From NCBI GenBank assembly GCA_013400975.1, contig WBMZ01009494.1, forward strand, positions 35,408 through 99,407: a DNA stretch of 64,000 nt. Direction: 5' to 3'. Position 1 is the stretch's first letter; each line of letters begins with the position of its first letter. The translations under genes and the position numbers were made by a program. Below, piece by piece: positions 26,701-38,813 of the stretch. The stretch comes from Atrichornis clamosus (lineage: Eukaryota; Chordata; Aves; Passeriformes; Menuridae). The notes beneath the pieces were generated by a model that searched no databases, had not been told where the DNA came from, and worked only from the letters and a program-made list of their open reading frames with translations.

Positions 26701-29638
26701 GTTGATTTTTCAGACTGTTTCTAGTTTCTAAGGGAAACCAGGAAGAATATTTCTAACTTCGCCATCCTTTTTGAGACATATCCAGCAAACCTAGTATAGC
26801 TGAAGGCTGCATTTTGTTTCTCCTTTTATACTGTTGATAGAGCTCTGTTGCTGTGCCTCCAATTTTCCTTAATCATAATCACTTATCTTTGCACCTGAGC
26901 ATGAATTCTGTAAGCTCTGTCAAAATTCCTTCTAATGTGCTAATGCCCTTTTTCTTTTAAAATCACAGTGTGAATACACAGAGTAAATTATTTAAGATGT
27001 TAATATTTTTCTGCTTAAACTTGCAAGCAATGCTTTCCCAGCTTGTAATTATAGTTTTCCTTCAGTTTAGAAGATGATAATGGGGAGCAATATTTCTCTC
27101 TCACTTTTTTCCCAGTGGATACTTTAAATTATGATGAAACAAGTAATACACTGCAGTTGAAATTCTGAAAATAGAGATTTTTACTCTTATTATTTTTCCA
27201 AATATACTGCTTGCTTCCTTAAGAGTGATGTCCTGAAAATTGTGGCAAAAGTATACAGTTTACAGATACAAACAAACACACTTATTCGTATATCTGAACT
27301 ATGGGGCATTTATTTGAAGAATTCATATTACTGAATTTTGTCAAGGTGAAAATCGTTTACTTTGTAAACAAATATGCCTCTACATAAAAGCTACCAAAAT
27401 GGAATCTTACATATGATGAAGCTATGGTGATAACATGTTCCTGATACTCAGGGAGGGAAACATAATTTTGCAGACAATTATTTAGAAAGAAATTGAAACT
27501 CTAATTTTTGAACAATATCTTTGTTGGTTCAGAAGCAATGACCAGTCCCTGTTAAGAAGTTTTAACACAACATCTCAGAAGTTCTGTCAACCTTAGTCAA
27601 AGTTTGGGCTTCCATCCAGTGAGCTTTTCTGGATTTGAAAAACTGTGTTAGACCAGATTTAACTGCAGTTGGTGATTAGCCATAGAGGAAATTGCCACTG
27701 TAGAAGAATAGAATTTTACAATCAGTTCAATTCATGCATAAATTAAAAAACAGTAAACCTCTTTTATGCACTGAAAGGCTTTTTAGTGGAAATTTATATC
27801 CATGTTAGTTCTTTCTGACATAATGTATTTTTAAAAAGGAGAGGTGGTGTTTCTTTCTTTGACTTGATATCTAAATATTACACGGTCTCTTCACAGCTGT
27901 GATTTTAGACCCTATGAAATGAATCATTCAGGTAAAAAAAAAAACTGAGGTTTTTTGTGCAGTGAAAAACATCACATAGTTTATGATGTAGTTAGAGATA
28001 ATAATACACATTTATAGGATTTTTGGAAGTAATTTTGATGAAAGTGCTGTTAAGCAACTTCTACTGAAACTGAATTTATGATCCTCTGCTTGAAAGCCAT
28101 CTGCTTCCAAAATACAACAAAATTAGGATCCAATAAGCAAGTGATAGACAGTATTTTATCCAAAACACTTAAAGAAGTAAATAATTAGAAATAAATAAGA
28201 AATATAAATATAAATACAAATTTTTTTTTATGTACATGCACATCCACACCCCCCTCCCTCCCAAATCGTAAATACCTACTAGGAAAACCATATACTCTCT
28301 ACTTAGTAACCTGGTGAATATAAACTGCTATTTGTAGATGGTCACAAAAATTCAGGTCCTGCTTTCCTACCACTGATTCAAGAGAAGTTGGTAATTCAAA
28401 ATCACTCCTACAAAGTCTAATTAATGAGGGTGGTGAAGTGGGAATTTAAGTTTGGCCAGTAGCTCATGTCTGTTGGTGAAACCTGAAGAGTGTGAACAGA
28501 GCTAATGAATTTGAAACTTCCCAACTCATGGCAGCTCCAAGAAGCTGTCATCCCACTGGCATGAGCTGCACAGTGGGAGTGCCTGCAAGCTTTGGTGTGT
28601 ATTGTTAATTTTAACTATACTTATATTTAATCTTTCTGCCCTTTTCATAAAGACAGTTTGAGAAAACAGTGTTTCTGTGGAAGCTGCAAAGACCACGTGA
28701 CAGACATTTACAGGAATCTGAAAACAAGGATGACTTTGTCTTAAAATATTGTATGACTTAAACATTCGGTAAAAAAGACACTCAGAGAAAATTTTGTCCT
28801 CTCTCCCTCCTCCTTTGTGTCTATAATTAGGAAGCAATGATGAAATGCAAGCTATGAGTTAGTCAGAGATACTCCAACTACAGCATGTCTCAAAATCCGC
28901 TGGCAGTTAACTACTTGTTCATTACCTCAGTTCTCTCTGTTATCAAATACGTTTGTACTCAATGTAAGGATGGATAAATAGCAAGGACTAACTTAGTAAT
29001 ACATACAAGAATGATCAAACCACATGTGTTCCACCACAAGCCAAAAAACTTACTTGAATTTATGTTTTAAGAAGCATAAAAGCAAGAGTATCATCTCTAG
29101 ATTTGCCATGCTACATAAAGATAAATCAAATGTTTTTTTCTGTGCTGGCAAATAATGGAACACATCTGGTTTAGCTTTGCAACTTGTAAGGTCTTCATTG
29201 TGTTTCTTTCTCTTATTAACAAAATAGTCAAGGTCAAATTTAGGTAGAGTTTTCTGGAAAAATAATTAATTTTCACTCACTGCTATAACATATATGGATG
29301 TGTATAACTCATGCATCTATGTTGCTTTATGATAGGCAGGGAACACTAACGTCATTCCAAACAGATTATTTGTCCTTAGAGTCCTTAACATTCTACTGCT
29401 TCCAAAAAGATCTTTCAGATTTGTTTAAGGAAGTTAAATTATATAGAAAAGAAATGCTCTTTCTTTACATTTCCTGAGTTCATAATAGAAATTTATAATT
29501 CTTTTAAATACACCTTTACTCTTCTGTTTGGCAGCCTTGTATTGTGAAGGGAAAATGCTGAATAGACTTGTGCAGGAAGTAAAACATTACTGATAGAAAA
29601 GTTTATTGTCTGAACATCCTTGTGAGGTGAGTAGTGAC

Positions 29639-29693
29639 CTTAAACTTCCTTGCAAATCTTACACTTAAACTTCCTTGCAAATCTTACACTTAC
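29639..29693. repeat. 25-bp tandem duplication, two copies plus a partial third
   Basis: A 25-bp unit starting CTTAAACTTCCTTGCAAATC occurs at 29639-29663 and 29664-29688 with no differences, followed by the first five or so bases of a third copy. It directly follows a donor-like GTGAGTAG. Identity of the copies suggests a recent duplication or conversion. Confidence 0.92.
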
Positions 29694-31030
29694 AGAAGTA
29701 CTTCAGTCTGGGTCAGTTAAAATGTTCAATTGGTACTTGAATTTATCACACTTTTTAATTTGATATGTATTTAAATTTTGATTGCAGAAATCCAAAATCT
29801 TTAGTTTGGAAAAATATTAATGGAGCATTTGAACAGTAAGTTCTTGTGTGACATTTCTGCTCAAAATTCAAGTGAAGTAAGAAAACTTACATTCATATAA
29901 AATGGTTTTGTTTTCACAAACCAACATTTTTGGACCAAAGAATATCCCCCAGAAACTCTTATTAAAAAACCTCTTTGCTTCAATGAAGAATGAAAAGAAA
30001 ATTTTTTAAAATCTTCTGGAGCAGCATTGCCTCTGTTCTTGTATCTGCACAATGGCATGAGACATACATTCACAATTTGTTTTACCTTACTAACTCCTTC
30101 AGACAAGGTGTTTACATTTTTCTCCACTGAAATTATTTATTTGCACTTAAGTGACCAACAGCTGAGTTCATCAACTTCATAGTAGCCTGTCTTGTAAAGC
30201 AGTGCTTTGCTTGTGTATGTAACACTATTCTCTTCACATGCAGAACACACTCTTTGCAGCTATGAAGTGTGAGGCTGCACTTTGGCCTTAAATATTCTGC
30301 CATACTAATGTGCATGGTGATGGTATAGAAAAATCCTCTTTCTTGTAACCATCTATCTTAATCTGTGCCCACTCTCTGCATTGTGAGTGGTAGAGTTACT
30401 TATAAATAAACTTCCTAGGAGTCATAGCTGTTATTTGGAACACAAATAAAAATTAACTTGGGCATTTGCCAAAGGAGAAAGTTTAGAGGACATATATTGG
30501 TATGTTTGGATCCCTCTTTTAAGCTCCCAATATGAAAGAATCTCTCCCAAATAATCCCAGCACTTTGAAACTGCATGAAGTTTGTGAGTTGCCAGCTAAA
30601 TCTCCTTCAAGTTAAAGGAACCACTAAGGTTATTTTACATTCTACTGGTGGTTCTGCTGTTACTGCTATCTGCAGTTTCCCTCAGAGATGTAAAAAGAGT
30701 ATAACTACTGGATGGAGTTCACTCTAAAAGGAGTCTGGAAAAGGATTAGGATACACCTCTGACTAGAGGGAGGGTAGCCAACTAGAAGGGAGGGTATGCA
30801 AAGAAAACAGTCTGCAGCCAAAGAGGAACAATGGATTTTTCACTGTGATGCTAGCACAAGAAGCTGATGGGCTGCTCTGGGCTCATCAGTCTGTTCCCTT
30901 ATGTGAACCCACACCCGAAGGGATAATAGTGATTTCTGCCTTGTCAAATTCTCCCATTTTTCCTGATTATACTTGCACCGCTGATTTAATCATCTGACAT
31001 TCCGTTGCAGATTAATTCCCCCCCTTGTGG

Positions 31031-31056
31031 TTTTTTTTTTTAATTATTATTATTAT
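31031..31056. repeat. T-run followed by (ATT)n microsatellite
   Basis: Eleven T (31031-31041) are followed by about four to five ATT units (31043-31056). This is a plausible length-polymorphic microsatellite. Confidence 0.85.
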
Positions 31057-31626
31057 TTTTATGGGCACAGGGTGTGGCTTCAATACAGACATGCATGTTA
31101 CAATTTTAGGAGGTCCCTTTACAGCCAAATGCTTTCATATCAGCACAAGGGAAAGGTAAATAGGATGGAGACAAATGAAAGGAGGTGAGTGGGAAGAGAG
31201 AATGTATTGAAGAAATTATGTTCTGGATTAAATGTCAAGAGGATAGGGATGTGGAAAGTTGCTCTGGTTGTGTCACTCCCAGGAGACTCCATGAAAGAAT
31301 TGAGTCACCTGCAAATAACAGGTGAGTGATCTGTCTCTGTGAAAGGAGAACAAGAAATTGAACTTTTTTCAAGTTCGTGTATGATTTCTCATTTCCTCTC
31401 ATCAATCAAAGGTGAGTAATGTGAATTACAAAATAAAACAACCTGTAGGCAATCATACATCTTAAAAACCCACAGCAATTCTCTGGTAATAACCACTGAG
31501 GAGAGTAAGGCACAAAGAAAAAGCTGAAGCATGGATCTCCAGTAATATCCAAAAAGCCCAAAGAGAAAGACTGATGTGTATAAGAACTGAAGATGGCCCG
31601 AGAAACTGAATAACCTCATAGATTAC

Positions 31627-31964
31627 CGGGAGAACTGGGGTTATTGAGCCCTGGAGAAGGCTCCAGGGAGATCCTACTGCAGCCTTTCAATATATAAAGA
31701 GAGATTGTAAGAAAGGTAGAGAGAGACTTTTTACCCAGACCTGTAGTGACTGGACAAGGGATAGTGGTTTTGAAGTGAAAGATGGTAGATTCAGATTAAA
31801 TAGATGAAAGAATGTTTTTATGGTGAGGCTGGTAAGACACTGGAATAGGTTGTTCAGAGAATAAGTGCCTCTTCCCTATAACTTAAGATCAACTTGCAGG
31901 GGCAACCATTGAGCAACAGGGAAAATGTTCCTGCCATGCTGGTTCTGTTATTCTATGATTCTGA
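31627..31964 (+). mobile_element. CR1 LINE 3' fragment, plus orientation
   Basis: Plus-strand CR1 starting at 'gagaactggggttattgagc' ('agaaggctccagggagat' follows), continuing through 'ggactttttacccagacctg' and 'gacactggaataggttgttc' to the tail TTCTATGATTCTGAG. About 340 bp with several small deletions against the familiar consensus. It is 5'-truncated within the terminal ORF2 region. It faces a second CR1 whose 3' end lies only about 80 bp downstream. Confidence 0.92.
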
Positions 31965-32043
31965 GATGATTTGAATGCTGTACAGTACCCTATTTGGCTA
32001 TAACAATACAGCTAAATTGTTCTGGTATGTCTAGCACTCATAA

Positions 32044-32225
32044 TAATCCTAGAATCATAAAACAGTTTGGGTTGGAAGAGACCTTTAAAGATCAACTCCT
32101 AGTCCCACTCCTCTGCAGTGAGCATGGATATCTTCAGCTAGATCAGGTTGCTCAGAGCCCCATCAAACCTGACCTTGAAAGTTTCCAGATTTCCAGGATA
32201 GGTGATGCAACCAGTGTTTCAGGAC
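32044..32225 (-). mobile_element. CR1 LINE 3' fragment, minus orientation
   Basis: Antisense CR1 beginning at the 3' tail ('tagaatcataaaacagtttg'), then 'ggttggaagagaccttta', 'aggttgctcagagccccatc' and 'aacctgaccttgaaagtttc'. The homology fades near 32225. It belongs to the same general group as the copies at 31.6 kb and 38.8 kb. Confidence 0.92.
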
Positions 32226-35200
32226 ATGGAGCATTGCAGAAATCAAATGAAGAATGAGATGCCTTTTGAAGGCATTAGCTATACATAGGAACTTACTGCA
32301 TATTTTTCTTCCATGTTGATGGTATCCAACCAGAAAAATACCAGATGTGTTAGTAGGCTCTGTCTCCTATCCTATATTTTTAAAACTTAATTGTGTAAAA
32401 TCTTCACTGTATGTAACAAACTTTGTCACTGTTTAGAGTAATTCAAGCGTAGATACTGAAGAAGACATTTAAGGGTCAGCAAGTGTTAGTCCCATAAACT
32501 CCGGACAGAAAGCAAACCCGTAGACCATCTTTTGAACTTAGAACCTTCTTCTTTCATAGTGCAATATTTTAATTCCAAAAAGAACTTTTAAAAATTAAAA
32601 AAGAATTATGTATTTTAGTCTTTCTTGTGAAAAGTTATTTAGATACGTTAGAGGAGAAGCAGTTGTTCATTTTACGGAATGTTTGGTGAAGATAATGTTT
32701 TGTATATTAACAAAAAGTCAAGAGTTGGTTTCATTAAAAAGTTCAATGTCAGAAGGTATCATCTCACTAAAAGGAAAGTAGTTTTTACAACCACGTTGCA
32801 TAAAGCTTTCATCTGAAAATAATTAAGAAGAATAAACAGCACCAAAGAGTGATAGGACTGTTTACTTGCAATATACAGTAGATAAGAAGGTTAAGGTAGT
32901 GAATGTATTTGTATGAAAACATAAAACTAGCAGCCAAGTTTAATGTCTCACAGAGGAAACTTTAACAGTTAGGAGGATCTCGAGTCTTGCACAGGCTCTC
33001 CATATTTTGGAATCCTTCTGTAATTCATAATACTTTTTTATAGTCATCCCAGGCCAACTACATGCACCATAGCATCTCAGCTAAGTCATGCACAGTATTG
33101 GGAGTGGAAATATATAAGTTATTAAACTGCCTGGAATAGAATATTCCATTTATTAGGAGCACTGTGCTTTGTCACAGTGAAACAGTACAGTCCTGAAGTG
33201 AATGCAAGAGGGCAGTGTGAGATACTCAGTGTGGGAGATCCTCTAAGGACACGGACTATAATAATTCCCTCAGTGAGTCTGGGATGTCAGCTCCTGTCAG
33301 CAACAGCCACGTGTTGGCAGTTTTAGAAAATTTCTACGGCAGTGTATCATATTAGCCCCAGAGAAGATGGTAGGGGAGCAGACTCTTTGCAGTTTTTTGG
33401 GCTGTACTGGAACGTCATGTCTTCTTCAGTTAACATGGAAGACTGACTTAATGTTCTTCAGCTAGGGTTCTGAATTGTTAAAAAATAAGTATGGCTTTAT
33501 TATTATGGTGTTACTTCATTTCTTAGAGAGAGATTTTTTCTCAAACATGATGAGCCAAAGCCATGCTCCCCATGAAGGTGCTAATGATGCCTGATAAAAG
33601 TGACATGCTTGCTTCAAGCTAGTGATTTGACTGACATTTCTCTTGAAAATAAAATAAATTCATTTTAAAGTATGTTTACAAAGGAATGTAAATACTTTAT
33701 ATGGTATGCATGAAGAACAGTTTCAGTAATTTCTACTTTTTCAGTTATCCCACTTCCCAATGGGAGCTGGGTATGTATTTCTCTTTGAACAGAAATGAAA
33801 AATATTCCTCCTTATGTATGATCTTCCTGAATCTGAATATGTTTATAAATACATACTTATAATGGGAATTTATACAGTACTCACAGAGGCACATCATTTA
33901 TTTTAAAAAATTTAATATTATTTATGAAGTTTAAGAACAGCTTGAAGCCTCCTGTCATTATTAAAGTAATTGCAATACATAAGTACATAAAAAGGCCATG
34001 GTTCAATGTTAGAAACAATAATCAAAAGATAAAATATGCCCAACTTGAGGAAATTTTGAGTACATCCTTTATATGCTCCTGGCTCTCGCTTTTCTTCTTG
34101 CAAAGGAGTCACATTGTTACAGCATTACTTCCTAGATCAAAAATCATATTTTTATAACTGATCATCTCAGGAGAATGGAAATAGTAAATTCAGTTATATT
34201 TGCATTCATACTGCCTAATTGCACATAGGTAAAAAGATAAAGCACGGCTATGCCTGTAAGACGCAGACCCAAATGGCAAGAAGCGCAGACCTCAAGGAAA
34301 ATGCAGAGGGGCATTTTGTGCCTCCGGGAAGGAGAGACAAAAAGAACAACTCATTCAACAGGAAATGTGCTTAGAGCAATGCTCTGAGAAAGATGTCATC
34401 CGCTGCTGAAGGTAATGTGGCATAGGAATAGTTTGCTGCTTCTAATGGCTTGCATTGTTTGCAAGGCTACATTCCTGTTTGTGCTACAACTGAGTGATCT
34501 GAGAGCTCCATTTGTTGCAGCTATGCTTCTGCCTGTGTACCTTGCTTCTAATGATGCCTTAAGAATGACTCCTGACTACATATTACACAGAAAAGATCAT
34601 GGCATGCCCTCCATATTGAGCCTCCTCTGTCATCAACAGTGAAAGATAAGAGTATGGCAGTGGTGGTTATTATTTGGGGGAAATTCACAGTATGACTGAT
34701 TAGATTTTCTTTTGACATTTTAATCATCATAAAGCTCATTGCTGCTTTGTTGCACTGGAACCTTTGTGAATTGGATAATAAATACATGTCATATATTTGA
34801 AGGATGACTCCTCTCCCCAAAATGAGTTAAGCTTGACTAAATGTTGAAAATGCTACAATGCTAGCAGTTGACAAATAAGTTGATTTCTTTGAAATGGTCT
34901 CAGAGTGGTACAGCACACTTCTTTTAAAATATCCTACAGCTCTTTTTGTAAAATTAAGACTGTATATTTTCTAGAGACTTAACTGCTAATGGACAGTTTA
35001 TTTGAATAGGTAATTAATTACTATGATAACTAATTTAAGGTATTTTAGTTTTTCTGATAAATGCTTTTGGGAATTGACTTTATTCCAATACAATTTAAAC
35101 ATTTTTCAGAACAATTTGCAGTAGATTTGGATAATATTCTTTCCATCAGCATCTAATTGGCAGGAAAAAGATTATAGTACATGAGTAGGTCTTCAAAAAG

Positions 35201-36129
35201 TTGACTGCTTTTCAGTGTGCTAAAATACCTGAATAACTCTGCAAGACTTTACACAGTGGCTGCTGTGTAAATAGTCCCATTCAAGCTACTAAGACTAGTG
35301 AACTGAGTAGATTTGACTTTTGAACATTGCTAACAAACTACCTTATGAAAGTCACATAGGAAAAGGCTCTCAATCCCATACCATTAGCTACTTCTTTGAA
35401 ATTCAGGCTTAGGTCTTACTTTGTAGATAGTCTTGACTTATGAGTTGCTTGTCTGCAAGCACTGATAAAGAAATTTGGACTTTATATCCTAATAACAATC
35501 CAGACATTATTTGTAAAAGCTGACTTTTGCCAAGAGCATTCAGGACCAATTTTAATATATCCAGTTGTTTCTCTATAGTACCTAATTTTTTTATATCCTG
35601 CTTAATAGGTGTCTAGTTTGCAAAAATATGTACATAACATATGTCTTTTCTATTTGCTCTTGTCTGAAACCGGTTTAGCACAAATTAATATGTAAATAGT
35701 GACTGTTATTAATGTTGGCATTAGTCTGGAATAATTTGTTATACCCACTCATCTTTATTTCACATACTGATCATGTTGAAAATCAGTGAAGCATGTGAAA
35801 TTGCAAGCGACAAAGTGGAAGCATTTGCAATTCTCTCCACTTCTGCTTTCAAATTTACGGTTTTAATCTTCAAAAAATGAAATCCACATGATACTGAAGT
35901 CAACAATATGAGGTGTAGCCATGAGAAATTTGTCATGTCAGCAAATAGAGAATTGTACCTGTTGTACCAAAATGTCACATAAGGGGGTCATGTGATAAAG
36001 CAGCTATAGGGATATGTACCCATTTCTGTTGTAGCTGCTTTACACACATTGATTTGCTCACATAATGTTGCTCTTACCGTATGTAAGTTGGTGTTGGTAA
36101 AACGAGAGAAGCAGGAAGAAGGAGTGTAG
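32226..36129. other. AT-rich unique DNA, no gene seen
   Basis: No gene or repeat recognised. The interval 34230-34400 is a small GC-richer island with a few CpGs, of unknown meaning. Confidence 0.5.
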
Positions 36130-36240
36130 CTGAATATGCTCAAGGTCATTTATGAACTTAGTAGCAGAGGTGGGACTAGAAGTCAAACATTTTCATAATT
36201 GTGCTCCAGACGTATCAGTCCCAAAATCCTATCTAGGTGA
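36130..36240 (+). mobile_element. Ancient MIR-type SINE
   Basis: The MIR core is readable on the plus strand: 'tgctcaaggtcatttatgaa', then 'cttagtagcagaggtgggac' and 'tagaagtcaaacattttc', corresponding to the MIR segments TGCTCAAGGTCACACAGC, AGTGGCAGAGCTGGGA and CGAACCCAGG. MIRs predate the split of birds and mammals, so the site is at least as old as amniotes. Edges are approximate. Confidence 0.65.
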
Positions 36241-38813
36241 TAATATCCACCTTACATTGCAATGCCTTTCCTAAGGGGCATTAAGCTCCAAGCTTGATTA
36301 ATGGTGACACATTACTTTCTGTGACGGGAGCATAAGCTCTGAATGAACAATTATTTAAATGTTGTCAGCTGAGAATCATGCCCTCATCATCCATGCTTGA
36401 TGTACAAACATGGTCTCCTGACTGTCTACGCTTTTGCCCATCTGTTTGGATGGCATTATGCCTGTTCTCAAGTAGGTCAAAACCTTGCCGTAGGGCATGT
36501 ATGCCAGGAAACAATGGCTTTCAGTGGAAGACTGCATAACTCTGAAAGTCTTCATTTTTGCAGGAAGTCCTTCCTTTGGTGTAGGATTCCATTGTTAGCT
36601 CCTCAGGTATATATACTTATCCTCTGATAACTGAACAATAGAGGGGCAAAGGAGGCAATGGACTAGTAGGATGGAAATGAGGCAAGAAGGAATCTTTGGT
36701 TTTATCTCCTATGAGCTCTGAGAAAAAGAGTACGATAAAGAGTGTTTTAAAGTGTGGAACCCACAAGGTCAGGGGAAGAATGCGGTGTGGTGTCTGTTGT
36801 ATTTGGCTTCTCTGCCTACTTCTATGCCACATATTCAGGCCCCTGAGGCTGAAAAACATTGGTCAATGCACAGACCTCTGATTTCTCAAGAAGACCACTA
36901 ACTGTAGGAAATATCACATGGAGAGCAGACTGTGTTAAAATAATTCTCATTCAAGAAGTGAGTGACTATATGTACATAGTTTTAATTGCTCTGACCTAAA
37001 TACTTGCCTTATTTATATCTAGTGCATAAAAAGGAGCATATAAAATGTAGTAATGGAATTGCTTTGACTTGCTCATTGTTCGAACTCCTATTTATAGACA
37101 GCAACATACACATCTCTTTGCAGGAGACAGTAAAATATCTTACATATGTGTGTGTCAACACTGGTCTTCTCTCAACAGAGTGGCAGCAGTCAGATGATCT
37201 GAGCCTGATGGCCACTGCACTCTGCAAAATATAAGCTAAGTTCTCTTAGGTTATGTTAAATAATTATTTTTAGCCAGTATACACTAGCATAGCAATATAA
37301 GCACAAAAATAGTTAAAGTTGTGGTTCAGTTTCAATGCCTTCAGTACTCTGAAAGTCATTGAAAGGATTTAGGCTGGGCATTGTCCAATTTTTTCCCCGT
37401 ACAATTTAAGATCTTCAAGGTTATCTCAGAGAGGTATTGCCTGAAATATTCATGTACATGTACAAATATTCATATTCATGTACAAAAAAAACCTACCAAA
37501 AACCAACCAACACATTAAAAGCTTCTGGAATTCAAATACTGCAGAAAACTCCATACAGGTTACAGTGCATTCATTCCATGAAATATAAGAGAATAAGCAA
37601 AGTGCCCTCTAGTGTAAAAAGCTTAGCAATGCCTATTTATAGAATGTGTTTCATATATATGTAATCATCCACTCTGTTTTTGAACTAGTAAGGGCATGGA
37701 TAAAGCTGAACTTTTAAAATGTTGCTGATAATTCGTAACTGATTTTTTCACTAGAATATTAGTCTGATTTATTGATGGTGAAAGCAAATTCAGGCCCACC
37801 ACCAGGAAAAATCAAACAAAACAAGAGCAAATAGCTTAAAAGTAGTATTCGATATATGCTGTCCTAAAGAAACATTGCTTTCCATTATGGAATACTACTG
37901 TTCCTTCTTTGAACAGTGTCAGTCGTGGCAGCCTCTGCCAGTCTGCTGTGTTTCTTCCTCTCCACGCTTGCTCCATTCGCTAAAGTTTGAGCAGAAGTTG
38001 CCACTGTGATGGCCTGTCTAGAATTGTCAGAAAAAGATTGTCCAAAGTGCTCAAATCGAGAGCCAAATTCTCAAGATCAGTTTCACAAATTAGCTTGCTC
38101 TGTAAAGTGATTCAGTACATCTGCATGCTAGCCTGGAAGTCTGAAGGCAGCTAGTAGGAAATGTTAACACCTCAGATACTTCTGTGCACACTTGTGACTC
38201 AGTTCTTCTCAGATTATTCAGGACTCAGTTATCTTCTGAGATGATGGGCTACTGTTCAGTAGTCTAAAGGCTAGAACAGAAGATTTGGAGTACTGGTTCT
38301 TCTCAGTTAGGATCTGCAGCTCTGTCAAGCTGAATGAATGACCTAGCCAGCAGTCCGCCAGCAGCTGTCAGTGGTGCCCCTCAGCATCCTGCCCACGGAA
38401 GCTGTGTTACTCTGCAGCCACAAGTGCAAGAACTTCTCAGGCAAAACAAGGGTGAGCTGGAACACAGCAGAGGTCTGGTGAGATCAGCCAGCTGGAAAGG
38501 GGCAGCTTGACAGTTCCAGCACCTGGTGCTTGGGCCACTGGAATCACAAAGAAAAACACTGAACTAACCTTCTTCCAACCAAGTGCCCCAAATTCTCACA
38601 GAACTTTTGTAGCAAGGTTCATCTTGCCCTGTTTCTGGCCCCTTGTATTGTTTTGCAAGTCCTGGCATCAGCTAGAGCCATGGCCGGAGCTCTCACACAG
38701 AATTTCTTGCCTAGAAGTTAAGGCTGTCTTCTTTCTTGTACTGGGAGCTCTGGTTCACAACCTTCTAGGCTGTGTGTTTTTACCATTAGGACATGGCATG
38801 AATTCAGTATAGG
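36241..38813. other. Unique DNA, no gene seen
   Basis: No supported gene. At 37.9-38.75 kb the sequence is more GC-rich, with short open frames on both strands and repeated CAGC/CTGC motifs. I could not assign it to a repeat family. Confidence 0.5.

Larger units (their letters stand above)
22067..31626. other. Unique DNA, possibly intronic, no gene seen
   Basis: The largest repeat-poor block in the window. The 22.6-23.3 kb part is slightly more GC-rich with overlapping short frames on both strands, but none looks coding. Splice-like pairs at 29.87-30.13 kb (minus) and 31283-31321 (plus, 39 nt between TCACTCCCAG and GTGAGT) were noted but not accepted as exons. Homopolymer and tandem repeats are listed separately. 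Confidence 0.5.

Noticed and set aside
29861..30127. Minus-strand frame with two splice-like segments (KNVNTLSEGVSK and QRGFLIRVSGGY)
   Set aside because: The implied intron would be very short, both parts sit in one continuous open frame, and the exit phase does not fit the 17.4 kb candidate.
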